Origin: Euglena gracilis
Lineage: Eukaryota > Euglenida > Euglenophyceae > Euglenales
DNA: 64,000 nucleotides
Direction: 5' to 3'
NCBI GenBank assembly: GCA_039621445.1
Contig: CP154957.1
Location: 28,530,798-28,594,797, forward strand
Under the pieces are notes generated by a model that was not told the DNA's origin, did no database searches, and was given only the letters and a program-made list of their open reading frames with translations. This document shows positions 35,703 to 45,250 of the stretch, piece after piece; position 1 is the stretch's first letter, and each line of letters starts with the position of its first letter. Both the position numbers and the translations under genes were made by a program.

Positions 35703-35816
35703 GTTATTCCCCGCAACCGGGGTGTGAGACTGGGGGGACAACGTCGTGCCAGTGCATGGCAACCAGCAGCCGGAGAGAGATAGCCCTCAAACACCCGTTA
35801 TTTTGGGTGCAAGGAA

Positions 35817-36059
35817 GTGTTGAAGCTTTATCACTGCATTGGGTGCAAAGCGGTGGGACCTACTCCCCCCAAATTATGCACAAAAACTGGTGTTTTTTAC
35901 GTATTTCAAGGGAAAAATGGCAAAGAAAACCATAAAACGGACTCCGGCCTGACACATCCTGGGTATTTCAGGTGCCAAATTTTGTCTTCTTGCAACGCAG
36001 CCCTGTTGCAGAAAAGGTGTCCAACAGTCACAGGTAGTTTGCACGTCATCAATTCATGA
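35817..36059 (+). CDS. Second coding-like segment inside Element 2
   Basis: The plus-strand frame begins MLKLYHCIGCKAVGPT and continues KTGVFYVFQGKNGKENH and THPGYFRCQILSSCNAAL before a TGA at 36,057. Cys pairs (CIGC, CQILSSC) and the Gly/Tyr/Phe pattern suggest a small metal-binding domain, but no family can be named. Splice-like TGCAACGCAG and TTGCAG sequences near 35,994-36,011 may mark exon borders, which would shorten the frame. It lies between the two motif clusters beside the minus-strand segment at 35,350-35,702. Confidence 0.2.
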   Translation: MLKLYHCIGCKAVGPTPPKLCTKTGVFYVFQGKNGKENHKTDSGLTHPGYFRCQILSSCNAALLQKRCPTVTGSLHVINS

Positions 36060-37111
36060 CGGTTAACTGCCAAACGGATGACGCCAAAACAACAGGTCAT
36101 GTGGGCCGGGTAACAGCAGTGCAAATGTACACACATAAGGCAGGCAAATTTTGGCCAGTCACATGCCGTGTTCCAGTGAGCATTACACACTACCTCTCAC
36201 CACAAATTTCATCACCACATAATTGTGGTGCAAATCATTGGTTGGCGTGAGGAATTGCGTTCGCCAGCTGTCACGGAGGAGGAGATGGTATCGTACAACT
36301 GATGTGTGTTGGTGCGCGCATTTGCGCAAATAAACACAACTTTGTTTGTGTGCTCTAAGGCTCCTACAAACACATCATTTTGAAGCATTGCATTAAATGT
36401 TGGTGCGCGCATTTGCGCAAATGCGCGCACAAACGTAATTGTGTTTATTTGCGCAATTGCGCGCACCAACACCCCCATCACGTTTTAAAACCTCGTAGGG
36501 TCATGGTCCTCATTGGTGTGCTTTAACATGGAAAGTAAAAATACATGTTTGTTTGCGCATTTGCGCAAATAAACATAAACATGTTGGTGCGCGCATTTGC
36601 GCAAATGCGCGCACCAAAAAAATTTGTTTGTGCGCGCATTTGCGCCCACAAACACGTCATTTTAACATCATCGTTGTACGTTTTATTTGCGCAAATGCGC
36701 CCACAAACACAATTGTTTTTATTTGCGCAATTGCGCCCACAAACACAAATCAGTTGCGTGACCGCTGGCTGACGTAGTCTGTGGTGTGTGATCTAATGAG
36801 GCTCCTTGTGTTCTTACCGGTGGCGGTAGCATCCCAGTCAGTTCAGCCAGCACGTCAGCACCATTTCCAAGTGTCGTAACACAGGGTGTGTGCCTCTCTC
36901 CTGTTTGATGTACAGGAGCACCACTCTCACCCTCAGCCCCATCCAGGTCACCCGGTAAGCAGCATGCACACCAAACCACTGGGGGCCAATTCCCTACAAC
37001 ACAGGGGTGTCACAGTTCATAATCTGTTCTCCCTGTGGCAGGGTACAGGGTCCCAGAAATTTCGTAAAATTTGCGCATTTGCGCAAATGCGCCCATTTCA
37101 AAGAAAAAACC

Positions 37112-37137
37112 CTTAAGTGCGAATTTGGCCGCCTAAG
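37112..37137 (-). repeat. Element 2 right TIR
   Basis: Starts CTTAAGTGCG and ends GGCCGCCTAAG; inverted match to 34,177-34,202 with one mismatch. Followed by ATCAA. Confidence 0.9.
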
Positions 37138-37269
37138 ATCAACCAGTCTCACACCCTCAGCCACTACACAGATCCCCCCCAGTGCAAATTTCCCAATTCC
37201 TGGTTTGCATGGTGCAGCATTTGCAAAAAAGTGGAAGTGGAGGAGAAGCTACAGCAGGGAAACTAAATA

Positions 37270-37647
37270 GTGGGACACCTGAGAATTTTGTGGGTCATAC
37301 CCAACCCCCAGCTCCAAAGCCTCTGCCAGCCCATGGGACGTGGTGATGGTGTGTGCACATTGGCACGGCCCTGCCCCACGCAGGGTCCAATGCCACTCAC
37401 TGCAGCCGCCTCGTCCCTTTACCTGAGGCTGGGTTTGCTTCGCAGTCCAAAAGGGGTCAGAAAATGGAAAAGACCTGCTCGCATGGGGTTGGCCTGAATT
37501 TTGCACAGCGTGTTGCAGCAGAGTTGGCTGGGGCACTGCTGCGTGGGGCCGTGCCAATGTGCACACACCATCACCACATCCCATGGGCTGGCAGAGGCTT
37601 TGGAGCTGGGGGTTGGGTATGACCCACAAATTTCTCAGATGTCCCAC
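37270..37647. mobile_element. Foldback (MITE-like) element at a TA site
   Basis: Arms of about 100 bp are inverted copies: GTGGGACACCTGAGAATTT at the left against AAATTTCTCAGATGTCCCAC at the right, continuing through CATACCCAACCCCCAGCTCC to GTGTGCACATTGGCACGG. TA flanks both ends (37,268-37,269 and 37,648-37,649), as expected for a Tc1/mariner-related MITE. The ~165-bp centre has no recognised gene. Confidence 0.7.
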
Positions 37648-37649
37648 TA

Positions 37650-38225
37650 TTTATTTTTCCTTGTGTATATTTTTGGCCTCATTGTCTTGATGAATGCAAA
37701 TTTTTCCACAGGTGGCACATTGAACTTCACCATCGAGATCTTGAAGATCAAGTAAGGTAGATTTTTGGCTTGTTCCAGCCCCATCAGCTTTGCGTCAATC
37801 ATCACTCTCACAAAAACGGCGACGTTGTGTCAATTTTTTTCTTTTTGGGATGGTGTTTGCATGCAGGCTGGAAAGTGTAACACAATGTGCAATGAAATTG
37901 GATCCTCTCTCAAACCTAACCATTCTTCCCCCCCCAAAAACGCAGAAATTTTTTTTTCGGAGACAGTGCAGCATGGTTGGGAAAGAACTTTCAAAAAGGG
38001 GGGCAGGGGGAAATTTTCGCTTTTTTTGGTTTTTTCTCCATACACATACATACATACATACATACACACACATGTTAGACACGTTGGGTTGACAATGTTG
38101 GGGTTTTTTTTAAGACCGGGCGGTAAGGGGGGAGGGGGGGAGGGTCGGCACCCGCCCACCCACCCTGGTGGGTCCCCCCAGGGGAGATGGGGGTCCCGGG
38201 GGGACGGGTCCCAGAAAATTTGGAA
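37650..38225. other. Intergenic spacer with (CATA)n microsatellite
   Basis: No gene is recognised. The CATA/CA microsatellite spans about 38,038-38,072, and C-run/G-run palindromes lie at 38,120-38,205. Confidence 0.6.
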
Positions 38226-38371
38226 TCCTCACTTTTCGTTACCTGGAGCCTCGTACTCCCTCGAGTAAAAACGACAAGGGAGGAAGGGACACCGAGGGCG
38301 AAGCACAAAGACCTTGTGAGGCCATGCCTTGCTCGCCGGCGGTGTTGTTTGGATTGTTTGGGTGCGCTGGG

Positions 38372-38660
38372 TTAGGAGGTCCCGCTTAGTGCCGCCTCGC
38401 CGGAGTTGGCTGACGATGCTGCTCCGACTGGGCGACGTGACTTCTTGCCACTGGGGGGTGTCCCCCCCCTCCCCCCCCCCCTGGCCCCCACTCTCTGACC
38501 GAGGGCTTTTGAAGACAAATTTTCTTTTACGGGGGGGGGGGTGGGGCTCACAAGGTCTTTGTGCTTCGCCCTCGGTGTCCCTTCCTCCCTTGTCGTTTTT
38601 TTACTCGAGGGAGTACGAGACACCTCGGGCTCCGCACTTTGCCCTTGTGAGGCCAGATTG
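38372..38660. repeat. D1 3' inverted terminal repeat and internal complementary region
   Basis: Contains CTTTGTGCTTCGCCCTCGG in both orientations (about 38,297 region and 38,552), the hallmark split or inverted arrangement of DIRS ends, plus the conserved CGAGGGAGTACGAG. The same block appears at 43,020-43,265, 46,525-46,720, 59,065-59,150 and 62,125-62,255. Confidence 0.75.
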
Positions 38661-39789
38661 TGCACTGAAATTAAGGGGGCCAGGGCATTTTCTAAGGCAC
38701 CTTGGGCACCAAGTCTTTGATAATGGGCTGTAAAAGCCTCCACCCCCCTCCACTGGCCAATTTCGCAAACTTCTTGGGCAGAAAGGCCCAATTTTTTTAG
38801 TAAACCAACCCCTGCTCCTCTGGTGGAGTGGGCCCCCCACACCTGGGGGGGTACCCCATGTTTGGCCAAAAAGTCTTTTGTGATGGAAGCAATGGTGTGT
38901 CTGCACTTATAGCCCTGAAGGGGGTTTTAATGAAATGAGGAGGGGCCCCCCAGGTCTGACGAATGAACGTGTGGCAGCCACATAGCACATCATTAAATGA
39001 AATGGGCTTATTTGTGGGCACTGGGGAATGGACACAACCCTTTCCCACTTATGGAATTTCTGCCCTTTACGCTTAATCTTGATGTAGGGTGCCCTACCCA
39101 ACACACACTGGAGGTTCGTTTGAACTTGTGATAAGTCTGAGGCTCTGGGGGGGTACCCCATGTTTGGCCAAAAAGTCTTTTGTGATGGAAGCAATGGTGT
39201 CTGCACTTAAAAAAAAAAAAAAAACACATGGAGTTCGTTTTGACTGGTGATAACGTCTGACGAATGAACGTGTGGCAGCCACATAGCACATCATTAAATG
39301 AAATGGGCTTATTTGTGGGCACTGGGGAATGGACACAACCCTTTCCCACTTATGGAATTTCTGCCCTTTACGCTTAATCTTGATGTAGGGTGCCCTACCC
39401 AACACACTGGAGGTTCGTTTGACTTGTGATAAGTCTGAGGATCGGTATAAACAGAGGATCCGTGAACAAAAAATCAGTTGTGTACGCAATGTACAAATAT
39501 CAGTGGGCATAGGCGCCTTTGCCAGCCCCAGGAGGATTGGGAGGGGGTCCCAAAATGCACCATACTTCTCCAGGTTTTGGTTCCAAAGCCTCTTGTAGGG
39601 GGTTAACAGGGTGTGGAATCTCAGCCCACCAAACCCAGGAATCAAAAGCATTGCACTATATGCATTACGGGCTTGGGCCTTGGAAAATTGAAATAATTGA
39701 ATTAAAGCGTCAGCCACCTGGTCTGTGGTGGCTTCAGGGGGGGGGGACCCCCATTTTCTCCAAAATAACCCACAGAAGTGAAAAGGCAC
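38660..39789 (-). pseudogene. D1 tyrosine recombinase, broken by a 301-bp duplication
   Basis: Read from 39,789 downward, the frame gives a recombinase N-terminal domain (VADALIQLFQFSKAQARNAY, LLIPGFGGLRF) and a core with SRILCLYRSSDL carrying the first catalytic Arg. It then enters a tandem duplication: about 38,851-39,145 and 39,152-39,446 are near-identical, and the second copy has a poly-A tract at about 39,209-39,226. The catalytic end lies beyond it, from 38,869 (AHSTRGAGV with the His-x-x-Arg pair; FTAHYQRLG with the Tyr). The parts are complete but in different frames, so the gene is inactive unless the duplication is an assembly artefact. In subfamily II (45,226) the same regions form one continuous frame. 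Confidence 0.75.
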
Positions 39790-39816
39790 TTTGATAACGC
39801 CTTAAGCTTGGATTTC

Positions 39817-42800
39817 TCACCAGGAAATCGTTAATGGTTGCAATTTGTACTTGCTTCCCCTCCAAAATTTTCCTGAGCAAATCATGCAGAGTAGGGGCCA
39901 TCTGGGGGGTGGCATTTGCTCCCCCCTGCAGTTGGTGAACATGCCCTTGTAGGGGGTGATTTTCAGGCAGGGGGTCCCTGGAACTTTCATTTTTATTAAT
40001 TGGGGCCACCAGGTGGCTGAATCCCAGTAGGGGGTGACCATCAAAACTTTGGTCTGGGGAAACATTTTCAACCTGGGTAGAAATTGTTGAATTATTGACC
40101 AGGGGGGGTTTGCATAAAGATCCCCCATGTTGTCCAGTGGACATTGTAATGCATTCACTGCTGTGGCTCCCCAATGGGGCCACCTGGCCACAAAATTGGG
40201 CAGTTTCTTGTTGCCTGGGGAGGCAAATAAATCTGTTTCCAGATTTATAAAATCTTTGAACTGCTGTCTGAGCCATTGAAAAAGTTGGGGGTCTAAGGAA
40301 TAATCCCCCCTGTCCATTTCCCATCTGCTGATGGGGTCTGCCAGGCATTCTTTTGAAGGTACCCAGTTGACTTGGAGGTTTACTTGTTTTTCCATGCACC
40401 ATTTGAAAAATGGTCTCAGCATTTTGTTGAAGGGGTCCTTTCTGCCCCCACCTTTGGTCAGGTAATAGTAAATTACCTGGTTGTCTACGGACAAAGAAAC
40501 TGTTTCTCCAGGTTTGCTCAAACTTTTTACAGTGCTGATTGCTGCACTCAGCTCCTTTACATTTATGTGTAAAATGGAGTCTTTTCTCCAAAATTCCTGA
40601 ACAAGTTCTCCTGTGTGGATGTCCAGCCCCCCCCAGGCATGGGTGCTGCTGTCTGAGTGCAACTCCCTGGTTGCATTTTGGGGGAAGGGTCTGCCCCCCC
40701 AGGTGTCCAGCAGAATTTTTATTTCCCTTAATTGGGCTTTGATTTCCTGGGAAATGGGGTGTTTTGAGTCCCAGGGGGCTGTGGACTTTGCCACCAAAAA
40801 ATTTGCCAGTGTGTCTGTGAAAGCCCTTAGAAAGGGCAGGGCCATTAGATTGCATCTTATTTGGCCCAAAATGGCAGCCAGCTGCCTTTTTGACATGTAA
40901 TCCTTTTTCACAATTTTTCCCAGCTCCTTTTTTATGGTTTTGACTTTCTGGGGGGGCACCTGTAGCTTTCCTTCCTGGAAGTTTAGTTGAAAACCCAGAT
41001 GGGTTACCACTTGGGTGGGTTGGAGGGTGGACTTTTTCACATTGATTTTGAACCCAGAATCCAGCAAATCTTTGACAACTGTGTTCAGGTGATTTTGTAA
41101 AGTGTTTTGGGTGGGGGCCACCAGCAAAATGTCGTCCAGGTAAATAAACACCTGGATGCCCCTTTTTCTCCACAGCTTTTCGAACGTTTTCATGACTGAC
41201 ATGAAAATTTGGGGCATTACATTCAGCCCAAAGCAGCCTGTTTGAAATTCCCAGGTCTGCCCCCCCACCTGATGCCTTAAAAATGGCCTTAGGCCAGGGC
41301 TTAACGGAATATGGAAATAGGCATCTTTCAGGTCTATTTTTGCTGCCCAGTGACCTTTTTCCAAAACTGGAAAAATGTGCTGGATATGATCCAGCTTGAA
41401 AGGTTTTGCTTGAAACTGCTGATTCAGTTCTCTGCAATCGCTGATCATTCTCCACTTGGTTGTTCCCCCCTCTGGTTTCGAAATTAGAAACCATGGGATC
41501 AAATGCTCGGTTTCTGAATCCCAAACTCGTTTCACTGACCCAGTTTTTTCGTAATCCAGCAGAATTTTTTCTGCCTGGTTCAGGTCCAAGTTGGCTCTGG
41601 GTTTTGGGTGGGTGGACAATTTTGGGGGATTTATCCAGGGGGGTTGGATTCCATTTCTGATCAATTGACATGTTGCTGGGAGGGCATGTTTTGACCACCA
41701 CTGGAGACTTTGTTGAAGTCTCTGGTACAGGGGGGTGTCTCCCCATTTTTCCTCCATGGAATTTATTTTCCCAATTAGATGATTTTCTGGGGGCTGGGTG
41801 GGGGGTGTTGGACATTTCACAGCCCCTAGAGCCCCTAGGGCTTGAGCCCTTGGAAAAAGAAAATGTTTCTGGGGGGATGTGCATGCACTCTCTCCCTCTC
41901 TGCTCACACTCTCTCTGGAGGATCTTGTTGTTGGTTTCCATACCATAGGGCTTACTGCCCCGGATTTGCCTATCTGGCCTTCTTGATGTTGATGGTGTTG
42001 GTAGCCATACCATAGGGGGGCCACTGTGGGTCCCCCCTTTGTTGATTGAGCAGGAATAAATGCTGGTGGGGAGTCTTCCCCTTCCTGTTCCTCCTGGGGC
42101 TGGGCAGGGGGCTGCCCATTTAAATACAAAGCCCTTGCAGGGCTGCCCCTTAGCTTCTGGGGGGCCTGTGATGCACCCTCCTTGTGATCTTGTTGAAATT
42201 GATCTTCTTGACATTTCTGGCCCCAGTGGCCTTGATGATAACTTGAATGGCCCCAATGGCCTGATTGATTTCTGGGTCGCCATGCCCATTTGAAATCTTG
42301 AGGGGTTCTTGGGGCCCCACCCTTGACCCCTGGGGGTTGGTGTGATTGAGAAATGATGGGGATGGTGTGTCTGACCTTTTTTGCCCCTGCCATGTCTTGT
42401 GGGGCCTTGGTGCTGGTGGCCACCTTGGCCTTTGTTCCAGCGACTTTGGATGTTGTAGATGCCTTCATGGCTGTTTGTGCCGTCATGGCTTCTGTGGCCA
42501 CCATGGCCTGTGCGGTTCTGGCTGCCATAGCCCCGCTTGAACACATAATGTGTTTTGGAAAGTTGGCCACCATGGCCCCGGTTCCAATGGCCGTAGTGGC
42601 CTGCTGGTGGTTGCTTCTGCCCCTTGCGGGGTCTTCTGACCACTGTCTGCCAGGGTCCGTGGCCATCACTTTGGGGGGTTTGGGTTGTGAAAGTTTCTTT
42701 TGGGGAAATTTCTTTTGGGGAAGGGGCAGCCACGGTTCGCCATAGTCGACCCGCGCCGTCAGGTTGTCCAGCTGCTGCGGCTTCTGCTGCTCCCTCTTGA

Positions 42801-42834
42801 AGTTCTCCAGCTCTGTTCTTCTTGGAAATTGCAT
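39817..42834 (-). CDS. D1 gag-pol-like polyprotein: reverse transcriptase, RNase H, methyltransferase
   Basis: An uninterrupted 1,005-codon frame starting MQFPRRTELENFKREQQ. Residues 1-430 are a low-complexity Gln/Ala/Thr/Pro-rich region, probably gag-like. The reverse transcriptase follows: WRMISDCRELNQQ, KIDLKDAYFHIPL (motif A Asp), CFGLNVMPQIF (motif B) and IYLDDILL (motif C, ~563). RNase H: ELHSDSSTHAWGG (~723), NVKELSAA, LSVDNQVIYYYL and LADPISR, giving the D-E-D-D set. The last third has YANPPWSII (~905) and VTPYWDSATWW, the NPPW motif of the DNA adenine methyltransferase-like domain typical of DIRS elements. Together these copy element RNA into DNA in the host cell. A second frame (39,734-42,841) overlaps it but lacks all motifs. 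Confidence 0.85.
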   Translation of the reverse strand: MQFPRRTELENFKREQQKPQQLDNLTARVDYGEPWLPLPQKKFPQKKLSQPKPPKVMATDPGRQWSEDPARGRSNHQQATTAIGTGAMVANFPKHIMCSSGAMAARTAQAMVATEAMTAQTAMKASTTSKVAGTKAKVATSTKAPQDMAGAKKVRHTIPIISQSHQPPGVKGGAPRTPQDFKWAWRPRNQSGHWGHSSYHQGHWGQKCQEDQFQQDHKEGASQAPQKLRGSPARALYLNGQPPAQPQEEQEGEDSPPAFIPAQSTKGGPTVAPLWYGYQHHQHQEGQIGKSGAVSPMVWKPTTRSSRESVSREGESACTSPQKHFLFPRAQALGALGAVKCPTPPTQPPENHLIGKINSMEEKWGDTPLYQRLQQSLQWWSKHALPATCQLIRNGIQPPWINPPKLSTHPKPRANLDLNQAEKILLDYEKTGSVKRVWDSETEHLIPWFLISKPEGGTTKWRMISDCRELNQQFQAKPFKLDHIQHIFPVLEKGHWAAKIDLKDAYFHIPLSPGLRPFLRHQVGGQTWEFQTGCFGLNVMPQIFMSVMKTFEKLWRKRGIQVFIYLDDILLVAPTQNTLQNHLNTVVKDLLDSGFKINVKKSTLQPTQVVTHLGFQLNFQEGKLQVPPQKVKTIKKELGKIVKKDYMSKRQLAAILGQIRCNLMALPFLRAFTDTLANFLVAKSTAPWDSKHPISQEIKAQLREIKILLDTWGGRPFPQNATRELHSDSSTHAWGGLDIHTGELVQEFWRKDSILHINVKELSAAISTVKSLSKPGETVSLSVDNQVIYYYLTKGGGRKDPFNKMLRPFFKWCMEKQVNLQVNWVPSKECLADPISRWEMDRGDYSLDPQLFQWLRQQFKDFINLETDLFASPGNKKLPNFVARWPHWGATAVNALQCPLDNMGDLYANPPWSIIQQFLPRLKMFPQTKVLMVTPYWDSATWWPQLIKMKVPGTPCLKITPYKGMFTNCRGEQMPPPRWPLLCMICSGKFWRGSKYKLQPLTISW

Positions 42835-43002
42835 CTTTCATTGAAATCTTTCAGCTACTTCAACAATTTCTGTTTTGAGGTTCTGCACAAACAACTTTTT
42901 CTGGATATGTTGAATTGATTGATTGACTTGTTCTTCTTCCAATTGATATGGTATTTGACGTTCCTTTCTTCTGGGTGTCGAAGGCCAAATTAAGAATCAG
43001 CC

Positions 43003-43570
43003 AACTCCGGCGAAAAAAGGCACTAAGCGGGACCTCCTAACCCAGCGCACACAAACAATCCAAACAACACCGCCGGCGAGCAAGGCATGGCCTCACAAGG
43101 GCAAAGTGCGGAGCCCGAGGTGTCTCCAGGGAGGCGCCCTGGAGGCTGGTTGCTCGCACTCCCTCGAGGAAAACCGACAAGGAAGGGACACCCGTACTCC
43201 CTCGCGGAAAAACCGACAAGGAAGGAAGGGACACCGACGGCGAAGCACAAAGACCTTGCGAGGCCATGCCTTGCTCGCCGGCGGCGCTGTTCGGATTGTT
43301 TGCTGCGTTAGGCCAGGAGTCCCTGCTTACCGCCGCCTCGCGGGAGTTGGCTGATGATCTGACTCCGACGTGGCGACGTGGCATCTTGCCCCTGGGGGGG
43401 TTTCCCCCCTCTGCCCCCCCCCCGGCCCCCATCTTCTGACCGAGACCATTCGGGCTCCGCACTGCGAGATGGTGAGGTCCTGCTTTCCTTGCCGGCTGTT
43501 CTGTTCTGGTGTGTTTGTGCGTGCGCGGGGGGTGTTTCTTACTGCTTTTTGTTGCCGGAGTTGGCTGATT
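43003..43570. repeat. Abutting inverted terminal repeats of D1 and D2
   Basis: 43,003-43,185 is the 5' end of D1 (minus), CAGCCAACTCCGGCG to CGAGGGAGTGCGAG read inversely. From about 43,186 a second, parallel block (GGAAAAACCGACAAGGAAGG, GCGAAGCACAAAGACCTTG) leads to 43,440-43,570, the plus-strand D2 leader (CATTCGGGCTCCGCACTGCG to TTGCCGGAGTTGGCTG). The same leader occurs at 54,607-54,725. Confidence 0.7.
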
Positions 43571-43795
43571 CCTATTTCTGCCCTTCGACCTCAAGGAGAA
43601 AGAGTTTTACTACTACGAGTTCAAGTGGAATTGTTTTTCGAGGAGTTCTGCCTTCCCGAGAACCAATACTCTTACCAACTGGTGGACCGAACTTTCTGTG
43701 GAACTTCAACTTCCTGAAGGAAGAATTCAACTGGAACTGGAAGAAATTCAAGAAAAAGAACAAGAAACACAACAGATATCGACAACTGGATTTCC

Positions 43796-45250
43796 ATGAA
43801 GAATGAATTTCAAAGAAACTCTGAATCTCAAGAAGAACTGCAAAGAACTTTCAAGAAGTCAGCTGAAGTTGGGGAAGGTGGAGTCTGGGAAAGGAAATGG
43901 AGAAAAGAGGGAAAGGTAGTTTTCATCTACCTGGACGACATTTTGCTGTTAGCCCCCAGCAAAAAGACAGCAGCCCAGCATTTGGCAGAAATGAAACAGG
44001 ACCTTTTACTGGCAGGTTTTAGATTAAACCTCCCCAAGTCCTGTCTGGAACCCACACAGGAAATAAAACATTTGGGCCAGTGGGTCAACTTGAAAAAAGG
44101 CCAGCTGGAAATTCCTCAGGAAAAACTAAAATCCTTAAGAAAGGAGCTGGGCAAAGTGCTCACAGCACACAAAATGAGCTGCAGAAAACTCAGTTCCATT
44201 GTAGGTCAAGTCAGAAGCTACCTAGTCTCAATGCCATTTCTCAGAATTCTGACAGATCAACTTTGCAAAATGGTGGACCTGCACACAAAGTGGGGTTGGG
44301 ACCACACCGTAACCATTCCCCAGGGGGTCAAGGAGCAAATTGTGGAACTAAAGGCATTTTTGCAGCCAGGGGTTGGCAGGGCCTTTCAATCCCAGGCCAC
44401 TCAGAATCTCTTTTCAGACAGCAGCACCTGGCAATGGGGGGGGCTGGACAAGGCTTCAGGCCAAAAGGTGCATGATTTTTGGAGGGACCTACATGTCCTT
44501 CATATCAATCAAAAAGAATTGCAGGCTGCAGTGGAAACAGTAAAAGCACTAGCCAAACCAAAGCAAACGATTGTGCTTCATGTGGACAGCCAAGTGGCTG
44601 TAAGTTATTTAACAAAGTGGGGAGGCAAAAAAACCTACCTAAATTCCATCCTAAAACCCCTGCTGTATCATTGCCAAGAAAAGCAGATCAATTTGCAGGT
44701 GGTTTGGGTTCCCACAAAGGAACAATTGGCAGACTCCTTGACCAGGGAGCAAAAGGACCCAGGTGATTATACCCTCAACCTAAACATCTTTCACCAAATT
44801 CTTCAGTTTTTCAAAAAGCACATAATCCCAGAGGTGGACATGTTTTGCACACCCAGCAACAAAAAATTCCCCAAATTCATTTGTCGATACCCCCATCAAG
44901 GGGCTTTGTTGGTGGATGCTCTGAAGGCAGATTTAAGGGGTCTCCCCCCAGTTTATGCCAACCCTCCCTGGAGCATCATCCCCCAATGGGTTCAGAGATT
45001 AATGGTAAACCCAGACCTAATTTGTCTGTTGATCGTACCCCACTGGGATTCGACATCATGGTGGCGCCAATTAATGTCAATCAGGCAGCCAGGCAGCAAG
45101 GTTTTGCTAGTACCCCCCCAGTGGGGTCTGTTCACCAACTGCTGGGGGGAGGAGATGCCCCCCCCAAGGTGGAATTTGGCCTGCTTGATTGTGTCAGGCA
45201 AATATTACAATCCCAGGAAGTTTCGATGTCCAGTATCGATACTTACATAA
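43796..45250 (+). CDS. D2 truncated pol: partial reverse transcriptase, RNase H, methyltransferase
   Basis: A 484-codon frame. Residues 1-~29 (MKNEFQRNSESQEEL...) match the start of the gag-like frame of D4 at 54,960. The next residues jump to VVFIYLDDILLLAP (YLDD at ~44), so fingers and motifs A and B of the polymerase are missing. RNase H is complete: LFSDSSTWQWGG (~206), NQKELQAAVETV, LHVDSQVAVSYL, LADSLTRE. The methyltransferase-like end has VDMFCTPSNKKF, VYANPPWSIIP (~388) and PHWDSTSWW. Reverse transcription could not work from this copy. The 3' end overlaps the recombinase start at 45,226 by 25 bases in another frame, as in many DIRS elements. Confidence 0.8.
   Translation: MKNEFQRNSESQEELQRTFKKSAEVGEGGVWERKWRKEGKVVFIYLDDILLLAPSKKTAAQHLAEMKQDLLLAGFRLNLPKSCLEPTQEIKHLGQWVNLKKGQLEIPQEKLKSLRKELGKVLTAHKMSCRKLSSIVGQVRSYLVSMPFLRILTDQLCKMVDLHTKWGWDHTVTIPQGVKEQIVELKAFLQPGVGRAFQSQATQNLFSDSSTWQWGGLDKASGQKVHDFWRDLHVLHINQKELQAAVETVKALAKPKQTIVLHVDSQVAVSYLTKWGGKKTYLNSILKPLLYHCQEKQINLQVVWVPTKEQLADSLTREQKDPGDYTLNLNIFHQILQFFKKHIIPEVDMFCTPSNKKFPKFICRYPHQGALLVDALKADLRGLPPVYANPPWSIIPQWVQRLMVNPDLICLLIVPHWDSTSWWRQLMSIRQPGSKVLLVPPQWGLFTNCWGEEMPPPRWNLACLIVSGKYYNPRKFRCPVSILT

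Larger units (their letters stand above)
34219..37095. repeat. Dense palindromic motif array of Element 2, about 19 sites
   Basis: Same motif as Element 1, but the centre is mostly AAAT/ATTT and arms are often doubled (GCGCGCATTTGCGCAAATG). Approximate sites: 34,225, 34,850, 34,882, 35,050, 35,090, 35,133, 35,215, 35,248, 35,300, 35,336, 36,315, 36,410, 36,450, 36,560, 36,598, 36,635, 36,690, 36,728 and 37,075. They form two clusters (34,845-35,350 and 36,310-36,745) flanking the coding-like segment. Several neighbouring sites are mutually inverted and would form long hairpins. Confidence 0.9.
34177..37137. mobile_element. Element 2: 2,961-bp non-autonomous relative of Element 1
   Basis: The TIRs (34,177-34,202 and 37,112-37,137) are near-identical to those of Element 1 and flanked by the 5-bp duplication ATCAA. 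The left subterminal ~270 bp matches Element 1, with intact AGCAAGGGCAAAAACGAAG and TTGGCGGAGTGACCCC. Neither the ParB-like gene nor the candidate transposase is present, so any movement would depend on another copy. The interior is dominated by palindromic motifs and an unrelated coding-like segment at about 35,350-36,060. Confidence 0.88.
38226..43190 (-). mobile_element. DIRS-like retrotransposon D1 (subfamily I)
   Basis: The element reads right to left. The 5' inverted terminal repeat lies at about 43,003-43,185 and the 3' one at about 38,245-38,411; they are inverted copies (CCTTGTGAGGCCATGCC, GGTCCCGCTTAGTGCC). Between the 3' repeat and the coding region, 38,412-38,660 carries internal complementary sequence and a G run. 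Order of domains: gag-like region, reverse transcriptase, RNase H, NPPW methyltransferase-like domain, tyrosine recombinase. Inverted terminal repeats plus a tyrosine recombinase in place of an integrase define the DIRS group. A ~301-bp tandem duplication breaks its recombinase gene. Confidence 0.85.

Noticed and set aside
34845-36745. Regular palindromic repeats resembling a CRISPR array
   Set aside because: Spacing is irregular, repeats occur in both orientations and alternate forms, the genome is eukaryotic, and no cas genes are present.
39734-42841. A second 1,035-codon frame overlapping D1 pol
   Set aside because: It lacks reverse transcriptase, RNase H and NPPW motifs, all of which are in the 39,817-42,834 frame; it stays open because of base composition.
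44845-45225. Upstream extension of the D2 recombinase frame
   Set aside because: It only translates pol in another frame; the ATG at 45,226 starts the region conserved with D4 (58,209).
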